Positions 42,919 to 52,758 of a DNA stretch of 64,000 bases are shown piece after piece; position 1 is the first letter of the stretch, and every line of letters starts with the position of its first letter. The translations under genes and the position numbers were made by a program. The stretch is taken from NCBI RefSeq assembly GCF_030867385.1, contig NZ_JAPFBJ010000002.1:1-64000 (forward strand). The letters run 5' to 3'. The notes under the pieces were generated by a model. That model was not told the origin of the DNA. It saw nothing but the letters and a program-made list of their open reading frames with translations, and did not search any database. The DNA comes from Sphingobium sp. DEHP117. Its GTDB lineage: Bacteria; Pseudomonadota; Alphaproteobacteria; Sphingomonadales; Sphingomonadaceae.

Positions 42919-43199
42919 TGGCGGGCCTGCTGCATCATCCCGATGAGGTCGCGGGCTTTTCGGTTCCGGTCCACCGCGCGCTGATCGAGCATATCCTGCT
43001 GGGCGGCGCGCCACGCAGCATCGCCATCATGAACGGCACACTCGCCGGCGCCGTCGGTCTCGGCTTGCGGCTGTGGCTGGTCGGTCTCCTCATCTGGGCG
43101 ATCGGCCATTTCGCCGCCGTTTGGGCAGCAAAGCGCGATCCGCTCTTCGTGGAGGTGGGCCGCCGACATCTGCGCATTCCGGGTCATCTCGCGGTCTGA
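42918..43199 (+). CDS. trbD: TrbD (VirB3-like)
   Basis: 93 residues; core GFSVPVHRALIEHILLGGAP is the conserved VirB3/TrbD N-terminal motif, followed by one or two membrane segments (GLRLWLVGLLIWAIGHFAAV). It is an inner-membrane component that works with the TrbE ATPase. The start overlaps the trbC stop by one base (TGATG). Confidence 0.92.
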   Translation: MAGLLHHPDEVAGFSVPVHRALIEHILLGGAPRSIAIMNGTLAGAVGLGLRLWLVGLLIWAIGHFAAVWAAKRDPLFVEVGRRHLRIPGHLAV

Positions 43200-43208
43200 G
43201 GCGCGGCC

Positions 43209-45647
43209 ATGATGAACCTCGCCGAATATCGCCGCACCGCGACCCGCCTCGCTGATTTCCTGCCCTGGGCGGCGCTGGTCGGCGAAGGGGTCGTGCTCAA
43301 CAAGGATGGCAGCTTCCAGCGCTCTGCGCGCTTTCGTGGTCCCGATCTCGACTCCGCTGTAGCCGCCGAGCTGGTTGCCGTCGCCGGTCGCCTCAACAAC
43401 GCCTTCCGACGTCTGGGCTCGGGTTGGGCAATCTTCGTTGAAGCGCAGCGTCACGAAGCCGCCTCTTATCCGGCAAGCCGCTTCGCCGACGCCGCGTCCG
43501 CCCTCGTCGATGCCGAGCGCAAGGCCGACTTCGAGGAAGCGGGGGCACACTACGAGTCGAGCTACTTCCTGACCTTCCTCTATCTCCCGCCCGCCGAGGA
43601 TGCCGCGCGGGCGGAGACCTGGCTCTACGAAGGTCGCCAACAGTCCGGCGTGGACCCCCATGAAGCCCTCGCGGCTTTCATTGACCGCACCAACCGCGTC
43701 CTCCAGCTCGTCGACGGGTTCATGCCGGAGTGCCGGTGGCTCGATGACGGCGAGACGCTGACCTACCTGCACTCGACCGTCTCGACGAAGCGCCACCGCG
43801 TGCGTGTTCCGGAAACGCCGATCTACCTCGATGCGCTTCTCGCCGATGAGCCGCTGACCGGTGGCCTCGAGCCGCGGCTTGGCGCTGCCCATCTACGCGT
43901 GCTGACGATCAACGGCTTTCCGACGGCGACGACGCCTGGAATTCTCGACGATCTCAACCGGCTCGCCTTTCCCTATCGCTGGTCCACGCGGGCGATCCTG
44001 CTCGACAAGACGGACGCCACGAAACTGCTGACGCGCATCCGGCGGCAGTGGTTCGCCAAGCGCAAGTCGATCGCCGCAATTCTGAAGGAGGTCATGACCA
44101 ACGAGGCCTCCGCGCTGGTCGATACGGACGCAGCGAACAAGGCGGCCGATGCTGACATGGCCTTGCAGGAGCTGGGAGCCGACTATGCCGGTCAGGCCTA
44201 TGTGACCGCCAGCATCACCGTCTGGGATGCCGATCCGCGCACCGCCGACGAGAAGCTGCGCCTCGTGGAAAAGGTGATCCAGGGCCGCGACTTCACGGCG
44301 ATGGCCGAGACCATCAATGCCGTCGATGCCTGGCTCGGTTCGCTGCCCGGCCACGTCTACGCCAACGTCCGGCAGCCACCGATCTCAACCCTGAACCTCG
44401 CCCACATGATTCCGCTATCGGCGGTCTGGGCCGGGCCGGAACGGGACGAGCATTTCGGTGCGCCGCCGCTGCTTTACGGCAAGACCGAAGGCAGCACGCC
44501 GTTTCGCTTTTCGCTGCATGTCGGCGACGTCGGCCACACGCTGGTGGTCGGACCGACCGGCGCGGGCAAGTCCGTGCTGCTCGCGCTCATCGCGCTCCAG
44601 TTCCGACGTTATGCGGATGCCCAGGTCTTCGCCTTCGACTTCGGCGGCTCAATCCGGGCGGCCGCGCTGGCGATGGGCGGCGACTGGCACGACCTCGGCG
44701 GCAGCCTGACGGACGGCGCCGCGTCGTCGGTGTCCCTTCAGCCGCTCGCGCGCGTTCACGAGACCCACGAGCGCGCATGGGCAGCCGACTGGATCGCCGC
44801 CATCCTTGCCCGCGAGGGCGTCCCGATCACGCCGGAGGTGAAAGAACATCTCTGGACGGCGCTGACTTCGCTGGCGTCTGCTCCGCTTCCCGAGCGCACC
44901 CTGACCGGCCTTGCCGTCCTCCTGCAGTCAAATGATCTCAAGCAGGCGCTCCGCCCCTATTGCGTGGGCGGTCCTTACGGACGGCTGCTGGATGCCGAAG
45001 GTGAACAGCTCGGGGGCGCCGCGGTCCAGGCCTTTGAAACCGAGGGGCTGATCGGCGGCGGGGCGGCGGCGGCCGTCCTTGCGTATCTCTTCCATCGGAT
45101 CGGCGACCGGCTGGATGGACGGCCAACGCTCCTGATCGTCGATGAGGGTTGGCTCGCGCTCGACGATGACGGCTTCGCGGCGCAACTGCGCGAATGGCTG
45201 AAGACGCTGCGCAAGAAGAACGCGTCCGTCGTCTTCGCCACGCAATCGCTTGCCGACATCGACGGCAGCGCGATCGCGCCGGCCATCATCGAAAGCTGCC
45301 AGACGCGTCTGCTGCTGCCGAACGAACGCGCGATCGAGCCCCAGATCACGGCGATCTACCGGCGCTTCGGCTTGAACGACCGCCAGATCGAGATCCTCAG
45401 CCGGGCCACGCCCAAGCGCGACTATTATTGCCAGTCGCGACGCGGCAACCGGCTGTTCGAGCTGGGGCTTTCCGAAGTCGCCCTCGCGCTCTGCGCGGCA
45501 TCCTCGAAAACCGATCAGACTGCCATCGAGACGATCCTCGCCGAGCATGGCCGCGACGGCTTTCTGCCCGCCTGGCTGCGCGCCCGCGATGTCAGCTGGG
45601 CTGCCGACCTTATCCCCGATCTCACCAACCTGGAGCCCAAGCCATGA
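43209..45647 (+). CDS. trbE: TrbE transfer ATPase (VirB4-like)
   Basis: An 812-residue VirB4-family ATPase powering pilus assembly and transfer. N-terminal domain begins MMNLAEYRRTATRLADFLPW; the ATPase has Walker A VVGPTGAGKSVLLALIAL (about residue 449), Walker B TLLIVDEGWLALDD, and the downstream Q-motif SVVFATQSLADIDG. Full length. The stop overlaps trbJ by 4 bases (ATGA). A second ATG three bases after the first is an equally good start. Confidence 0.95.
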   Translation: MMNLAEYRRTATRLADFLPWAALVGEGVVLNKDGSFQRSARFRGPDLDSAVAAELVAVAGRLNNAFRRLGSGWAIFVEAQRHEAASYPASRFADAASALVDAERKADFEEAGAHYESSYFLTFLYLPPAEDAARAETWLYEGRQQSGVDPHEALAAFIDRTNRVLQLVDGFMPECRWLDDGETLTYLHSTVSTKRHRVRVPETPIYLDALLADEPLTGGLEPRLGAAHLRVLTINGFPTATTPGILDDLNRLAFPYRWSTRAILLDKTDATKLLTRIRRQWFAKRKSIAAILKEVMTNEASALVDTDAANKAADADMALQELGADYAGQAYVTASITVWDADPRTADEKLRLVEKVIQGRDFTAMAETINAVDAWLGSLPGHVYANVRQPPISTLNLAHMIPLSAVWAGPERDEHFGAPPLLYGKTEGSTPFRFSLHVGDVGHTLVVGPTGAGKSVLLALIALQFRRYADAQVFAFDFGGSIRAAALAMGGDWHDLGGSLTDGAASSVSLQPLARVHETHERAWAADWIAAILAREGVPITPEVKEHLWTALTSLASAPLPERTLTGLAVLLQSNDLKQALRPYCVGGPYGRLLDAEGEQLGGAAVQAFETEGLIGGGAAAAVLAYLFHRIGDRLDGRPTLLIVDEGWLALDDDGFAAQLREWLKTLRKKNASVVFATQSLADIDGSAIAPAIIESCQTRLLLPNERAIEPQITAIYRRFGLNDRQIEILSRATPKRDYYCQSRRGNRLFELGLSEVALALCAASSKTDQTAIETILAEHGRDGFLPAWLRARDVSWAADLIPDLTNLEPKP

Positions 45648-46405
45648 TGATCAGACGCTCTCGCGCGGCCCTTTGCGTCGCAACCATCCTGTCGCTGCCC
45701 GTCGCCTTCTCGCCGGTATTCGTCACCCCGGCAGCGGCGCAGTGGATCGTCTATGATCCGACCAACTATGTCCAGAATGTCCTGTCGGCCGCGCGGGCGC
45801 TTGAGCAGATCAACAACCAGATCCAGAGCCTTCAGAACGAAGCGCAGATGCTGATCAACCAGGCCCGCAATCTCGCGAGCCTGCCCTATTCCTCGCTTCA
45901 ACAGCTCCAGCAATCGGTACAGCGCACACAAGCGCTTCTGGGTCAGGCACAGCGCATCGCCTTCGACGTGCAGCAGATCGATCAGGCCTTCCAGAGCCAG
46001 TACGGCAACATCTCGCTGTCGACCTCGGATCAGCGGCTCGTCGCCGATGCTCGCTCGCGCTGGCAGAACACAGTCGGCGGCCTTCAGGACGCACTCCGCG
46101 TGCAGGCAGGTGTCGTGGGCAATATCGGCACCAACCGCGCCGAGATGGCGGCTCTGGTCGGGCAGAGCCAGGGCGCGACCGGCGCGCTTCAGGCCACCCA
46201 GGCAGGCAACCAGCTGCTCGCATTGCAGGCGCAGCAACTCGCAGACCTGGTCGCCGTCGTCGCCGCGAACGGCCGAGCGCAGGCACTTGTCGATGCTGAG
46301 CGGGCCGCTGCCGCCGAACAGGGCCGAGAACAGCGCCGCCGGTTCCTGACCCCGGGGTCCGGCTATCAGCCCGGCAACGCCCGGATGTTCCCGAACGGCA
46401 ACTGA
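45644..46405 (+). CDS. trbJ: TrbJ (VirB5-like)
   Basis: 253 residues with a signal peptide (ATILSLPVAFSPVFVTPAAA then QWIVYDPTNYVQNVL, the TrbJ start signature). The body is almost all helix, rich in Gln (QINNQIQSLQNEAQMLINQA). It is a minor pilus component exposed at the tip or periplasm. Coupled to trbE by ATGA. Confidence 0.93.
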   Translation: MMIRRSRAALCVATILSLPVAFSPVFVTPAAAQWIVYDPTNYVQNVLSAARALEQINNQIQSLQNEAQMLINQARNLASLPYSSLQQLQQSVQRTQALLGQAQRIAFDVQQIDQAFQSQYGNISLSTSDQRLVADARSRWQNTVGGLQDALRVQAGVVGNIGTNRAEMAALVGQSQGATGALQATQAGNQLLALQAQQLADLVAVVAANGRAQALVDAERAAAAEQGREQRRRFLTPGSGYQPGNARMFPNGN

Positions 46406-46415
46406 GGGCGGCGGG

Positions 46416-46697
46416 ATGGACGGCAAGACGCTGGCCCGCGTGGGCGCGATCATCTTCGTCTCTGTTGCGATCACGGCAACGGTGATCGAGATGAGCCGGA
46501 AGGAGGAAAGGCCAGCAATTCGGCCGACGCCCGTGCTTGAGGAGGCGGCGGACCCGCTGCCCGAGGGCCAGCGTCGCTGCCAGCAGATGGGGGAAGCCGC
46601 AGCCAGGGACAGCGAGTGTCTGCGCATCTGGGCCGCAACCCGCGACCGTTTCCTTGGCACCCGCACCGCGCCGCAGCGCGCCGACGAAGGGCGGTGA
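46416..46697 (+). CDS. trbK: TrbK-like putative entry-exclusion protein
   Basis: 93 residues: one N-terminal membrane segment (LARVGAIIFVSVAITATVIE) then a charged domain with two cysteines (RRCQQMGEAAARDSECLRIW). It fits the TrbK-alt family placed between trbJ and trbL. It probably blocks redundant transfer into cells that already carry the ICE. There is no lipobox, unlike RP4 TrbK. Confidence 0.8.
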   Translation: MDGKTLARVGAIIFVSVAITATVIEMSRKEERPAIRPTPVLEEAADPLPEGQRRCQQMGEAAARDSECLRIWAATRDRFLGTRTAPQRADEGR

Positions 46698-46700
46698 GCC

Positions 46701-48041
46701 ATGGGCGGCAGCGGCGTCATCGACAACTTCCTCGGAGTCTTCACCTCCTACATCGACAGCGGGTTCGGTCTGCTCGGCGGTGAGGTGGCGTTCATCGCGA
46801 CGACGCTGATCGTCATCGACGTCACGCTGGCCGCCTTGTTCTGGAGTTGGGGCGCCGATGACGACATCATCGCGCGTCTGGTGAAGAAGACGCTGTTTGT
46901 GGGTGTCTTCGCCTACATAATCGGCAACTGGAACAACCTCGCGCGGATCGTCTTCGAAAGCTTCGCCGGCCTCGGCCTCCAGGCCTCCGGCACGGGCTTT
47001 TCCATCCAGGACCTGATGCGGCCGGGTCGGGTTGCGCAGACGGGCCTCGATGCGGCGAGGCCGCTGCTCGAATCCATCTCGAATTTGATGGGCTGGATCG
47101 CCTTCTTCGAAAACTTCATCCAGATCGCCTGCTTGCTCTTCGCCTGGGCGCTGGTGCTGCTCGCCTTCTTCATCCTCGCCATCCAGCTCTTCATCACCCT
47201 GATCGAATTCAAGCTGACCACGCTGGCCGGCTTCGTCCTGATCCCGTTCGGCCTGTTCGGGAAGACCGCCTTCATGGCCGAGCGCGTGCTCGGCAACGTC
47301 ATCTCATCAGGGATCAAGGTGCTGGTGCTCGCCGTCATCATCGGCATCGGCTCAACTCTGTTCAGCCAGTTCACGGCAGGCTTCGGCGGTCAGCCGCCGA
47401 CCATCGACGACGCGATGGCCGTCGTATTGGCGGCGCTGTCGCTGCTCGGTCTCGGCATCTTCGGTCCCGGTATCGCCAACGGCATCGTGTCCGGCGGCCC
47501 GCAACTCGGCGCCGGTTCCGCCATCGGCACCGGCCTCGTGGCGGGGGGCGCGGCCATGGCTGCTGGCGGCGCGGCCGGGCTCGCCCTGCGCGGTGGCGCG
47601 AGCGCCATTTCCGGCGGCGCCGCTGCCGTGCGCGGCGGAGCCAGCGCAGCGGGAGCCGCCTCCGCCGCCTACAGTCTCGGTTCCCTCGGCAAGTCGGGTG
47701 CCGCCGGCGTCGCGTCGGGCCTCGGCGGCGTCGCACGAGCTGCCGGCGGCGCGGCAGCCTCTCCACTGCGCCGGGCCGCGCAGAGCGTTCGCTCCAGCTT
47801 CGCCGACGGCGTCAAGACCGGCTTTGGCGCCACCGGCGGCTCCTCGAGCATGGGCACGGTCGCCAATGATGCCGCACCGGCAGCCACAGGCGCTGCCGCC
47901 AGCCCGCCGGCGTGGGCACAGCGCATGCGGCGTGGGCAGACCATGAGCCACGGCGTCACGCTCGCGGCACACGCGATCCGATCGGGCGACAGCCACGGCG
48001 GCGGCTCTTCCATCAATCTCTCCGGAGGCGACCGCACATGA
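46701..48041 (+). CDS. trbL: TrbL (VirB6-like) inner-membrane channel protein
   Basis: 446 residues beginning MGGSGVIDNFLGVFTSYIDS. Six or so membrane segments (for example AFFEN then IQIACLLFAWALVLLAFFIL, and FVLIPFGLFGKTAF). The C-terminal ~150 residues are Gly/Ala/Ser-rich low complexity, usual for TrbL of this group. Forms the polytopic inner-membrane part of the channel. trbF overlaps its stop by 4 bases. Confidence 0.94.
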   Translation: MGGSGVIDNFLGVFTSYIDSGFGLLGGEVAFIATTLIVIDVTLAALFWSWGADDDIIARLVKKTLFVGVFAYIIGNWNNLARIVFESFAGLGLQASGTGFSIQDLMRPGRVAQTGLDAARPLLESISNLMGWIAFFENFIQIACLLFAWALVLLAFFILAIQLFITLIEFKLTTLAGFVLIPFGLFGKTAFMAERVLGNVISSGIKVLVLAVIIGIGSTLFSQFTAGFGGQPPTIDDAMAVVLAALSLLGLGIFGPGIANGIVSGGPQLGAGSAIGTGLVAGGAAMAAGGAAGLALRGGASAISGGAAAVRGGASAAGAASAAYSLGSLGKSGAAGVASGLGGVARAAGGAAASPLRRAAQSVRSSFADGVKTGFGATGGSSSMGTVANDAAPAATGAAASPPAWAQRMRRGQTMSHGVTLAAHAIRSGDSHGGGSSINLSGGDRT

Positions 48042-48727
48042 GCTTCTTCAAGCGACCCGCAACCCACTATGGCAAGACGCCCGAGCCCGAGACACCCTAT
48101 CAGCGCGCGGCGCAGATCTGGGACGATCGGATCGGATCGGCGCGTGTCCAGGCCCGAAACTGGCGGCTCATGGCCTTCGGCTGCCTGATCCTCTCCGCCG
48201 GCTTCGCCGCCGCGCTGGTCTGGCAGTCGGCGCGCGGGACCATCGTCCCGTGGGTGGTGCAGGTCGACAATCTCGGCCAGGCGCAGGCGGTCGCGCCAGC
48301 GCAGGCCGACTATCGCCCCACAGACCCGCAGGTGGCCTGGCATCTGGCGCGGTTCATCGAGCAGGTCCGCTCGATTCCGGCCGACGCCATCGTCGTCCGG
48401 CAGAATTGGCTGCGCGCCTACGAGTTCACGACCGATCGCGGTGCGGCCGCCCTCAATGACTTCGCCCGGGCCAATGACCCCTTCACCCGCGTCGGCAAGC
48501 AGCAGGTGTCGATCGAAGTGTCGAGCGTGATCCGCGCTTCGCCCGACAGCTTCCGTGTCGCCTGGACCGAACGCCAATACGAGAACGGCCAGCTCTCCAC
48601 GACACAGCGCTGGACAGCGATCCTGACCATCGTGATCCAGCCCCCGCGCGACGCAGAGCGGCTGCGGGCCAACCCGCTCGGGATCTACGTCAACGCCATC
48701 AACTGGTCACGGGAGCTGGGGCAATGA
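48038..48727 (+). CDS. trbF: TrbF (VirB8-like)
   Basis: 229 residues; cytoplasmic N-terminus MSFFKRPATHYGKTPEPETP then YQRAAQIWDDRIGSARVQAR, one membrane segment (LMAFGCLILSAGFAAALVWQ) and a periplasmic VirB8-type domain. Part of the core assembly. Overlaps trbL and trbG by 4 bases each. Confidence 0.94.
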   Translation: MSFFKRPATHYGKTPEPETPYQRAAQIWDDRIGSARVQARNWRLMAFGCLILSAGFAAALVWQSARGTIVPWVVQVDNLGQAQAVAPAQADYRPTDPQVAWHLARFIEQVRSIPADAIVVRQNWLRAYEFTTDRGAAALNDFARANDPFTRVGKQQVSIEVSSVIRASPDSFRVAWTERQYENGQLSTTQRWTAILTIVIQPPRDAERLRANPLGIYVNAINWSRELGQ

Positions 48728-49704
48728 GAAATCATTTCCGTCAACCGGTGAGCCGTCGCTTCCGCACTTCCGGTTTTGCGCTTCTGCTGATCTCCGGTTT
48801 GGCGCTTGCCGGCTGCGCGACCAACCGACCGCCACAGATCAGCTATGACGCCGAAGTTCCGCCGCTTCCCCCTGTGCCGGCTGCCGTCACGGAGGCGCCA
48901 CCAAGGCCGCTTCACACACCGCCCGCCTGGACACCCGCGCGCGGTGGCGCTGCCGCAGGGACGCCGGCGGGTCGTGTAGAGAATGCCAATGCCGCCGCGC
49001 GCGTCGAACCGCGCCGCGAGGGCTATTACAACTCGATCCAGATCTATCCCTGGAGCGAGGGCGCGCTCTATCAAGTCTATGCCGCTCCCGGGCAGATCAC
49101 CAACATCGCGCTGGAACCAGGCGAAAGCCTGACTGGCGCCGGCCCCATCGCTGCGGGCGACACGGCACGCTGGATCATCGGCGACACCGAGAGCGGCTCT
49201 GGCATCACCCGGCGCGTCCATGTCCTCGTAAAGCCGACACGGCCAGACATCACGACCAATCTGGTCATCACCACCGACCGGCGCATCTACATGATCGAGC
49301 TGCGCTCCGGCGATCGGCCCTATATGCCGGCCGTCGCCTGGGCCTATCCGCAGCCGCCCGCCTCGCAGAGACAAGCCGTGCCCGCCACGCCGGTGATCCC
49401 GGCCGTTGCGGCACGGAACTATCGCTACGGTCTCACGGGCGACACGCCGCCGTGGCGGCCGGTTTCGGTCTACGACGACGGGCGCCGCGTCTATGTCGAG
49501 TTCCCGCGCGGGATCGTTCAGGGCGAGATGCCGCCGCTCTTCGTCATCGGCGCCGATGGCGAACCGCAGATCGCCAACAGCCGGATTCACCAGAACGTCC
49601 TGATCGTCGACCGCCTGTTCGGCGCCGCCGAGCTGCGTCTCGGCAGTGGAGACCGCCAGCAGACGGTGAGGATCGTTCGCACCGATGGGAGGCCCGCATC
49701 ATGA
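48724..49704 (+). CDS. trbG: TrbG (VirB9-like) lipoprotein
   Basis: 326 residues with a lipoprotein signal (LLLISGLALAGCATNRPPQI, lipobox LAGC). A Pro-rich linker and the VirB9 beta domains follow (YPWSEGALYQVYAAPGQITN; NLVITTDRRIYMIELRSGDR; RVYVEFPRGIVQGEMPPLFV). Outer-membrane-side core complex component. Coupled to trbI by a 4-base overlap. Confidence 0.95.
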   Translation: MRNHFRQPVSRRFRTSGFALLLISGLALAGCATNRPPQISYDAEVPPLPPVPAAVTEAPPRPLHTPPAWTPARGGAAAGTPAGRVENANAAARVEPRREGYYNSIQIYPWSEGALYQVYAAPGQITNIALEPGESLTGAGPIAAGDTARWIIGDTESGSGITRRVHVLVKPTRPDITTNLVITTDRRIYMIELRSGDRPYMPAVAWAYPQPPASQRQAVPATPVIPAVAARNYRYGLTGDTPPWRPVSVYDDGRRVYVEFPRGIVQGEMPPLFVIGADGEPQIANSRIHQNVLIVDRLFGAAELRLGSGDRQQTVRIVRTDGRPAS

Positions 49705-50900
49705 GCGAACGAGACACACAGGGCGAAGCCGAGGCACCGCTGGTCGGCACACCACCCAGCGATGCAGCTGCGCCGATGCGGCTGCGCGCCGAACCACCCA
49801 AGGTCACCCGGCTGTCACGAAAGGTGCTGGGAGGCATCAGCCTGGTTGCCGCGCTCGGCGTGGGTGGCGCCCTCATTTATGCGCTGCAGACGCGCAACAT
49901 CGGCCCGGGCAATGAGGAGCTTTACTCCACGCAGAACCGGCGAACTGCGGACGGGCTTGCCGGCCTGCCACGCGACTATACCGGCCCGGTGCTCGGGCCT
50001 CCGTTGCCCGGGGATCTGGGGCGCCCCATCCTCGATGCGCAAAATCGTGGCCAGCCCGTCACGCCGCCAATGGCGGCAGCGCCCGCCGTCGATCCGGTGG
50101 AGCAGCGCAGACGCGCGGAAGAAGAAGCTGCCCGAACGAGCCGCGTCTTCTTCCAAACCGAGGCGCGCGTCGCAGCTCCGGTTTCGACAGCTGGGGGACC
50201 GGGCAACCCGAGCCTGACTGGGCTGGGTCTTCCGGGCCAGCCAGGCACACCCACGGCACAGGATCGCCAGCTCGCGTTCCTGAATGCGGGCGTAGACCGG
50301 CGCACGGTCTCGCCGGATCGCGTGATGGGTCCGGCATCGCCCTTTGTCCTCCAGACCGGCGCCGTCATCCCGGCGGCGCTGATCACCGGCATCAGGTCGG
50401 ACCTGCCGGGCCAGATCACCGCGCAGGTGACCGAGCATGTCTACGACAGCTCGACCGGGCGCATCCTGCTCGTCCCGCAGGGCACGCGGCTGATCGGTGA
50501 GTACAGCAACGATGTCGGTTTCGGTCAGCGCCGGGTTCTACTCGTCTGGAAGCGGCTCATCCTCCCGAACGGCCGTTCGATCGTCTTGGAACGTCAACCC
50601 GGAGCCGACGCGCAAGGCTATGCGGGACTTCAGGATGGCGTCGACTATCACTGGTGGGATCTCGCCAAGGCAGCCGGCCTGTCGACCCTGTTGTCGGTTG
50701 GCGCCGAACTGGCCGTCGACGATCAGGATCGGCTGCTCCGGGCGATCCGGAACGGTGCGCAGGACACGATCAACGATGCCGGCCAGCAGATCATCCGTCG
50801 GCAGCTCAATGTCGCGCCGACCCTCACGATCCGGCCGGGATTTCCCGTGCGCGTCATCGTCACCCGCGACCTCGTGCTTGAACCTTATGGAGGCTTCTGA
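49701..50900 (+). CDS. trbI: TrbI (VirB10-like)
   Basis: 399 residues: cytoplasmic tail, one membrane segment (KVLGGISLVAALGVGGALIY), a Pro-rich periplasmic linker, and the VirB10 C-terminal barrel (QTGAVIPAALITGIRSDLPG; GRILLVPQGTRLIGEYSNDV; LTIRPGFPVRVIVTRDLVLE). It spans both membranes and links energy from the ATPases to channel opening. Its stop overlaps the DUF2274 start by one base. Confidence 0.95.
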   Translation: MSERDTQGEAEAPLVGTPPSDAAAPMRLRAEPPKVTRLSRKVLGGISLVAALGVGGALIYALQTRNIGPGNEELYSTQNRRTADGLAGLPRDYTGPVLGPPLPGDLGRPILDAQNRGQPVTPPMAAAPAVDPVEQRRRAEEEAARTSRVFFQTEARVAAPVSTAGGPGNPSLTGLGLPGQPGTPTAQDRQLAFLNAGVDRRTVSPDRVMGPASPFVLQTGAVIPAALITGIRSDLPGQITAQVTEHVYDSSTGRILLVPQGTRLIGEYSNDVGFGQRRVLLVWKRLILPNGRSIVLERQPGADAQGYAGLQDGVDYHWWDLAKAAGLSTLLSVGAELAVDDQDRLLRAIRNGAQDTINDAGQQIIRRQLNVAPTLTIRPGFPVRVIVTRDLVLEPYGGF

Positions 50901-51154
50901 TGACCAAGCTGAAGCTCGGCCCAATCGTCGACGACAAGCCGGTGAAGGTGACGATTGAACTCCCTGCGCCCCTGCATCGGGACCTCGTCGCCTACGCCGC
51001 GGCACTCGGCCGCGAACAAGGCCAGGCCATCAGCGATCCGACGAAGCTCGTCGTGCCCATGCTCGAGCGCTTCATTGCAACCGATCGGGGGTTCGCCCGC
51101 GCGCGCCGCGATGGCGGTCAGCGTGCGGCACGCGCCAATGTTCAGGACGGATGA
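50900..51154 (+). CDS. DUF2274 family protein
   Basis: 84 residues; TKLKLGPIVDDKPVKVTIEL and PAPLHRDLVAYAAALGREQG form a small RHH-like domain, the DUF2274 signature, always found after trbI in these operons. Possibly an autoregulator of the trb operon. TGATG overlap with trbI. Its last ~80 bases overlap the convergent LysR gene. Confidence 0.9.
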   Translation: MTKLKLGPIVDDKPVKVTIELPAPLHRDLVAYAAALGREQGQAISDPTKLVVPMLERFIATDRGFARARRDGGQRAARANVQDG

Positions 51155-52136
51155 GCCGCTGCCGGGTGAACCATGCCTGGTCTCTCTCCGATAGGGACTT
51201 CGCCAGCGTCAGCAGACGTTCGAGATCCCTCGGCAGAGACCCGCTCGAATGGACCGCACCATAGCGGAGAACGGCGTCCTCGATCAGGCGGAAGGTGATG
51301 CCGGAAAGGCCGGACCGAACATGGGCGCTGCCCGCGATGGTGACGCCGCCGCCATGCGCAACGATCTGCATCAGCGATTCTCGAGTGACGGCCAGTTGCT
51401 CGATCTGAAGGTCGCCGGGCGAAGTCTGGAGGCTTCGCATCAGGTAAGCCTTCGCGAAGTCACCGGTCGGCAAATGGGTCACCACAAAGTGCCGATCCCG
51501 CAAGTCATCCCACTGGAGCGCCTTCTGATCGGCGAGTGGGTCGCCGTCTGACATTGCGACGTACACAGGCTCGGCCCACAGATGCGTTACGTCCAAGCCC
51601 TTCGCGGGCAATGCTTCGGCGACAATGCCAACATCAAGCTGCCCCCGCCTCACGGCCGCGATTAGTTCGGGACAGCTACCCTCGCTGAACCTCAGCTTGA
51701 CCCCCGGGCGGTCACCCCGAAAAGCCCCGAAAAGCTCCGACAGAAAGCCCATGGTCAGAGGCCCGAACACGCCGATCCGAAGATGCCGTCCTCTGTTCGC
51801 CACTGTTCTTGCACCGTCGAGCGCCGATCCGATCTGACGAGCCCCAGGGGCGGCCTGATCCAGGAATTGTTTGCCGATGTCCGTCAGGTCGACGCCGGCA
51901 GGATGACGGCGGAACAGCTGAGCGCCGATCTCATCCTCGATATCCCGGATGCGGCGGCTGATCGCCGACTGCTCGACGCCGAGATCTTGTGCCGCGCGCC
52001 GGAAGCTACCGCTTTCCGCAGCGGCGATGATGTAACGCACATGGCGTAGCTCGATCTTCGATCTCGGCACGATGGTTCCCCATGATGCAAAGGTCTTTGC
52101 AAACGTAGCCCCGTCAGCCCCCGAGAACTGTTCCAA
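51072..52136 (-). CDS. LysR-family regulator, TraR-like position
   Basis: 354 residues. N-terminal winged HTH: LRHVRYIIAAAESGSFRRAA then QDLGVEQSAISRRIRDIEDE. The substrate-binding domain follows (about 110-320; LRIGVFGPLTMGFLSELFGA). The C-terminal ~30 residues, which overlap the 3' end of the DUF2274 gene on the other strand, are Arg-rich and may be an artefact of a shifted stop. LysR regulators at the border of the trb region are typical of Tn4371-like ICEs and probably control transfer. The only ATG gives 20-25 extra residues before the HTH, so the true start may be a later non-ATG codon. Confidence 0.82.
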   Translation of the reverse strand: MEQFSGADGATFAKTFASWGTIVPRSKIELRHVRYIIAAAESGSFRRAAQDLGVEQSAISRRIRDIEDEIGAQLFRRHPAGVDLTDIGKQFLDQAAPGARQIGSALDGARTVANRGRHLRIGVFGPLTMGFLSELFGAFRGDRPGVKLRFSEGSCPELIAAVRRGQLDVGIVAEALPAKGLDVTHLWAEPVYVAMSDGDPLADQKALQWDDLRDRHFVVTHLPTGDFAKAYLMRSLQTSPGDLQIEQLAVTRESLMQIVAHGGGVTIAGSAHVRSGLSGITFRLIEDAVLRYGAVHSSGSLPRDLERLLTLAKSLSERDQAWFTRQRLIRPEHWRVPHADRHRGARGRTPDRLQ

Positions 52137-52482
52137 TCAGATGATAGGTCTTCTCCGTCTCCTCGCTACCGCCGCCCACGAAATCCTTAAATGTCACATA
52201 TTCGACTGTTGCTACGTCGCTAGCGGACCTCCGGATCGCATCCCGCCGGTGCAAGCAGTAAATGGTGCGTGATCTGAACAGCGCAATTACGGCGCGTAAC
52301 GCGTGCGGCGAGTCGTGCAGATTCTGTGGGCTGACGGATGTCCGGCCGCGCTGTCAGGACTGGAAACAGCACGCCGATTTCTACGCCAGAGCCCGAAATT
52401 GCCGCACGCCACGCAGAAGGGACTTCCGGTATCGGCACCTATCGTTCTCAATCGCCGGCGACAGCCGCGAAGGAGATTGAGA
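52137..52482. other. 346-bp gene-free stretch between LysR and alpA-like genes
   Basis: No coding sequence that I trust. It must hold the promoters for the divergent LysR and AlpA-like genes. AAGGAGATTGAGA (52470-52482) is the ribosome site for the latter. Confidence 0.5.
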
Positions 52483-52758
52483 ATGGGTCAGATTGAGCCT
52501 TTGGAAATCAGGAAGACCATCAGGCGGCACCAACTGCGAGAGATGGTGCCCCTGGCAGACAGCACGATCTACGAGATGGAGCAGCGCGGCGACTTTCCGC
52601 GGCGTTTCGCGCTGTCGCCGCGCTGCATCGTCTGGGATCTTGCGGAGGTCCAGGCCTGGTTGCTGGCACGGCGCGCGAAGCCGATTGCCCGCGCTCAGCA
52701 TCCCGATGTGACCAAACGCCATTCCCGGCCGGTCAAAGGGCAGGATCGAGCGCGATAG
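52483..52758 (+). CDS. AlpA-family regulator
   Basis: 91 residues; EIRKTIRRHQLREMVPLADS then TIYEMEQRGDFPRRFALSPR and CIVWDLAEVQAWLLARRA is the AlpA HTH. AlpA controls integrase/excision genes of P4-like elements, and it lies tail-to-tail with the integrase here, the 3' ends overlapping by 26 bases. A second in-frame start further upstream lacks a ribosome site. Confidence 0.88.
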   Translation: MGQIEPLEIRKTIRRHQLREMVPLADSTIYEMEQRGDFPRRFALSPRCIVWDLAEVQAWLLARRAKPIARAQHPDVTKRHSRPVKGQDRAR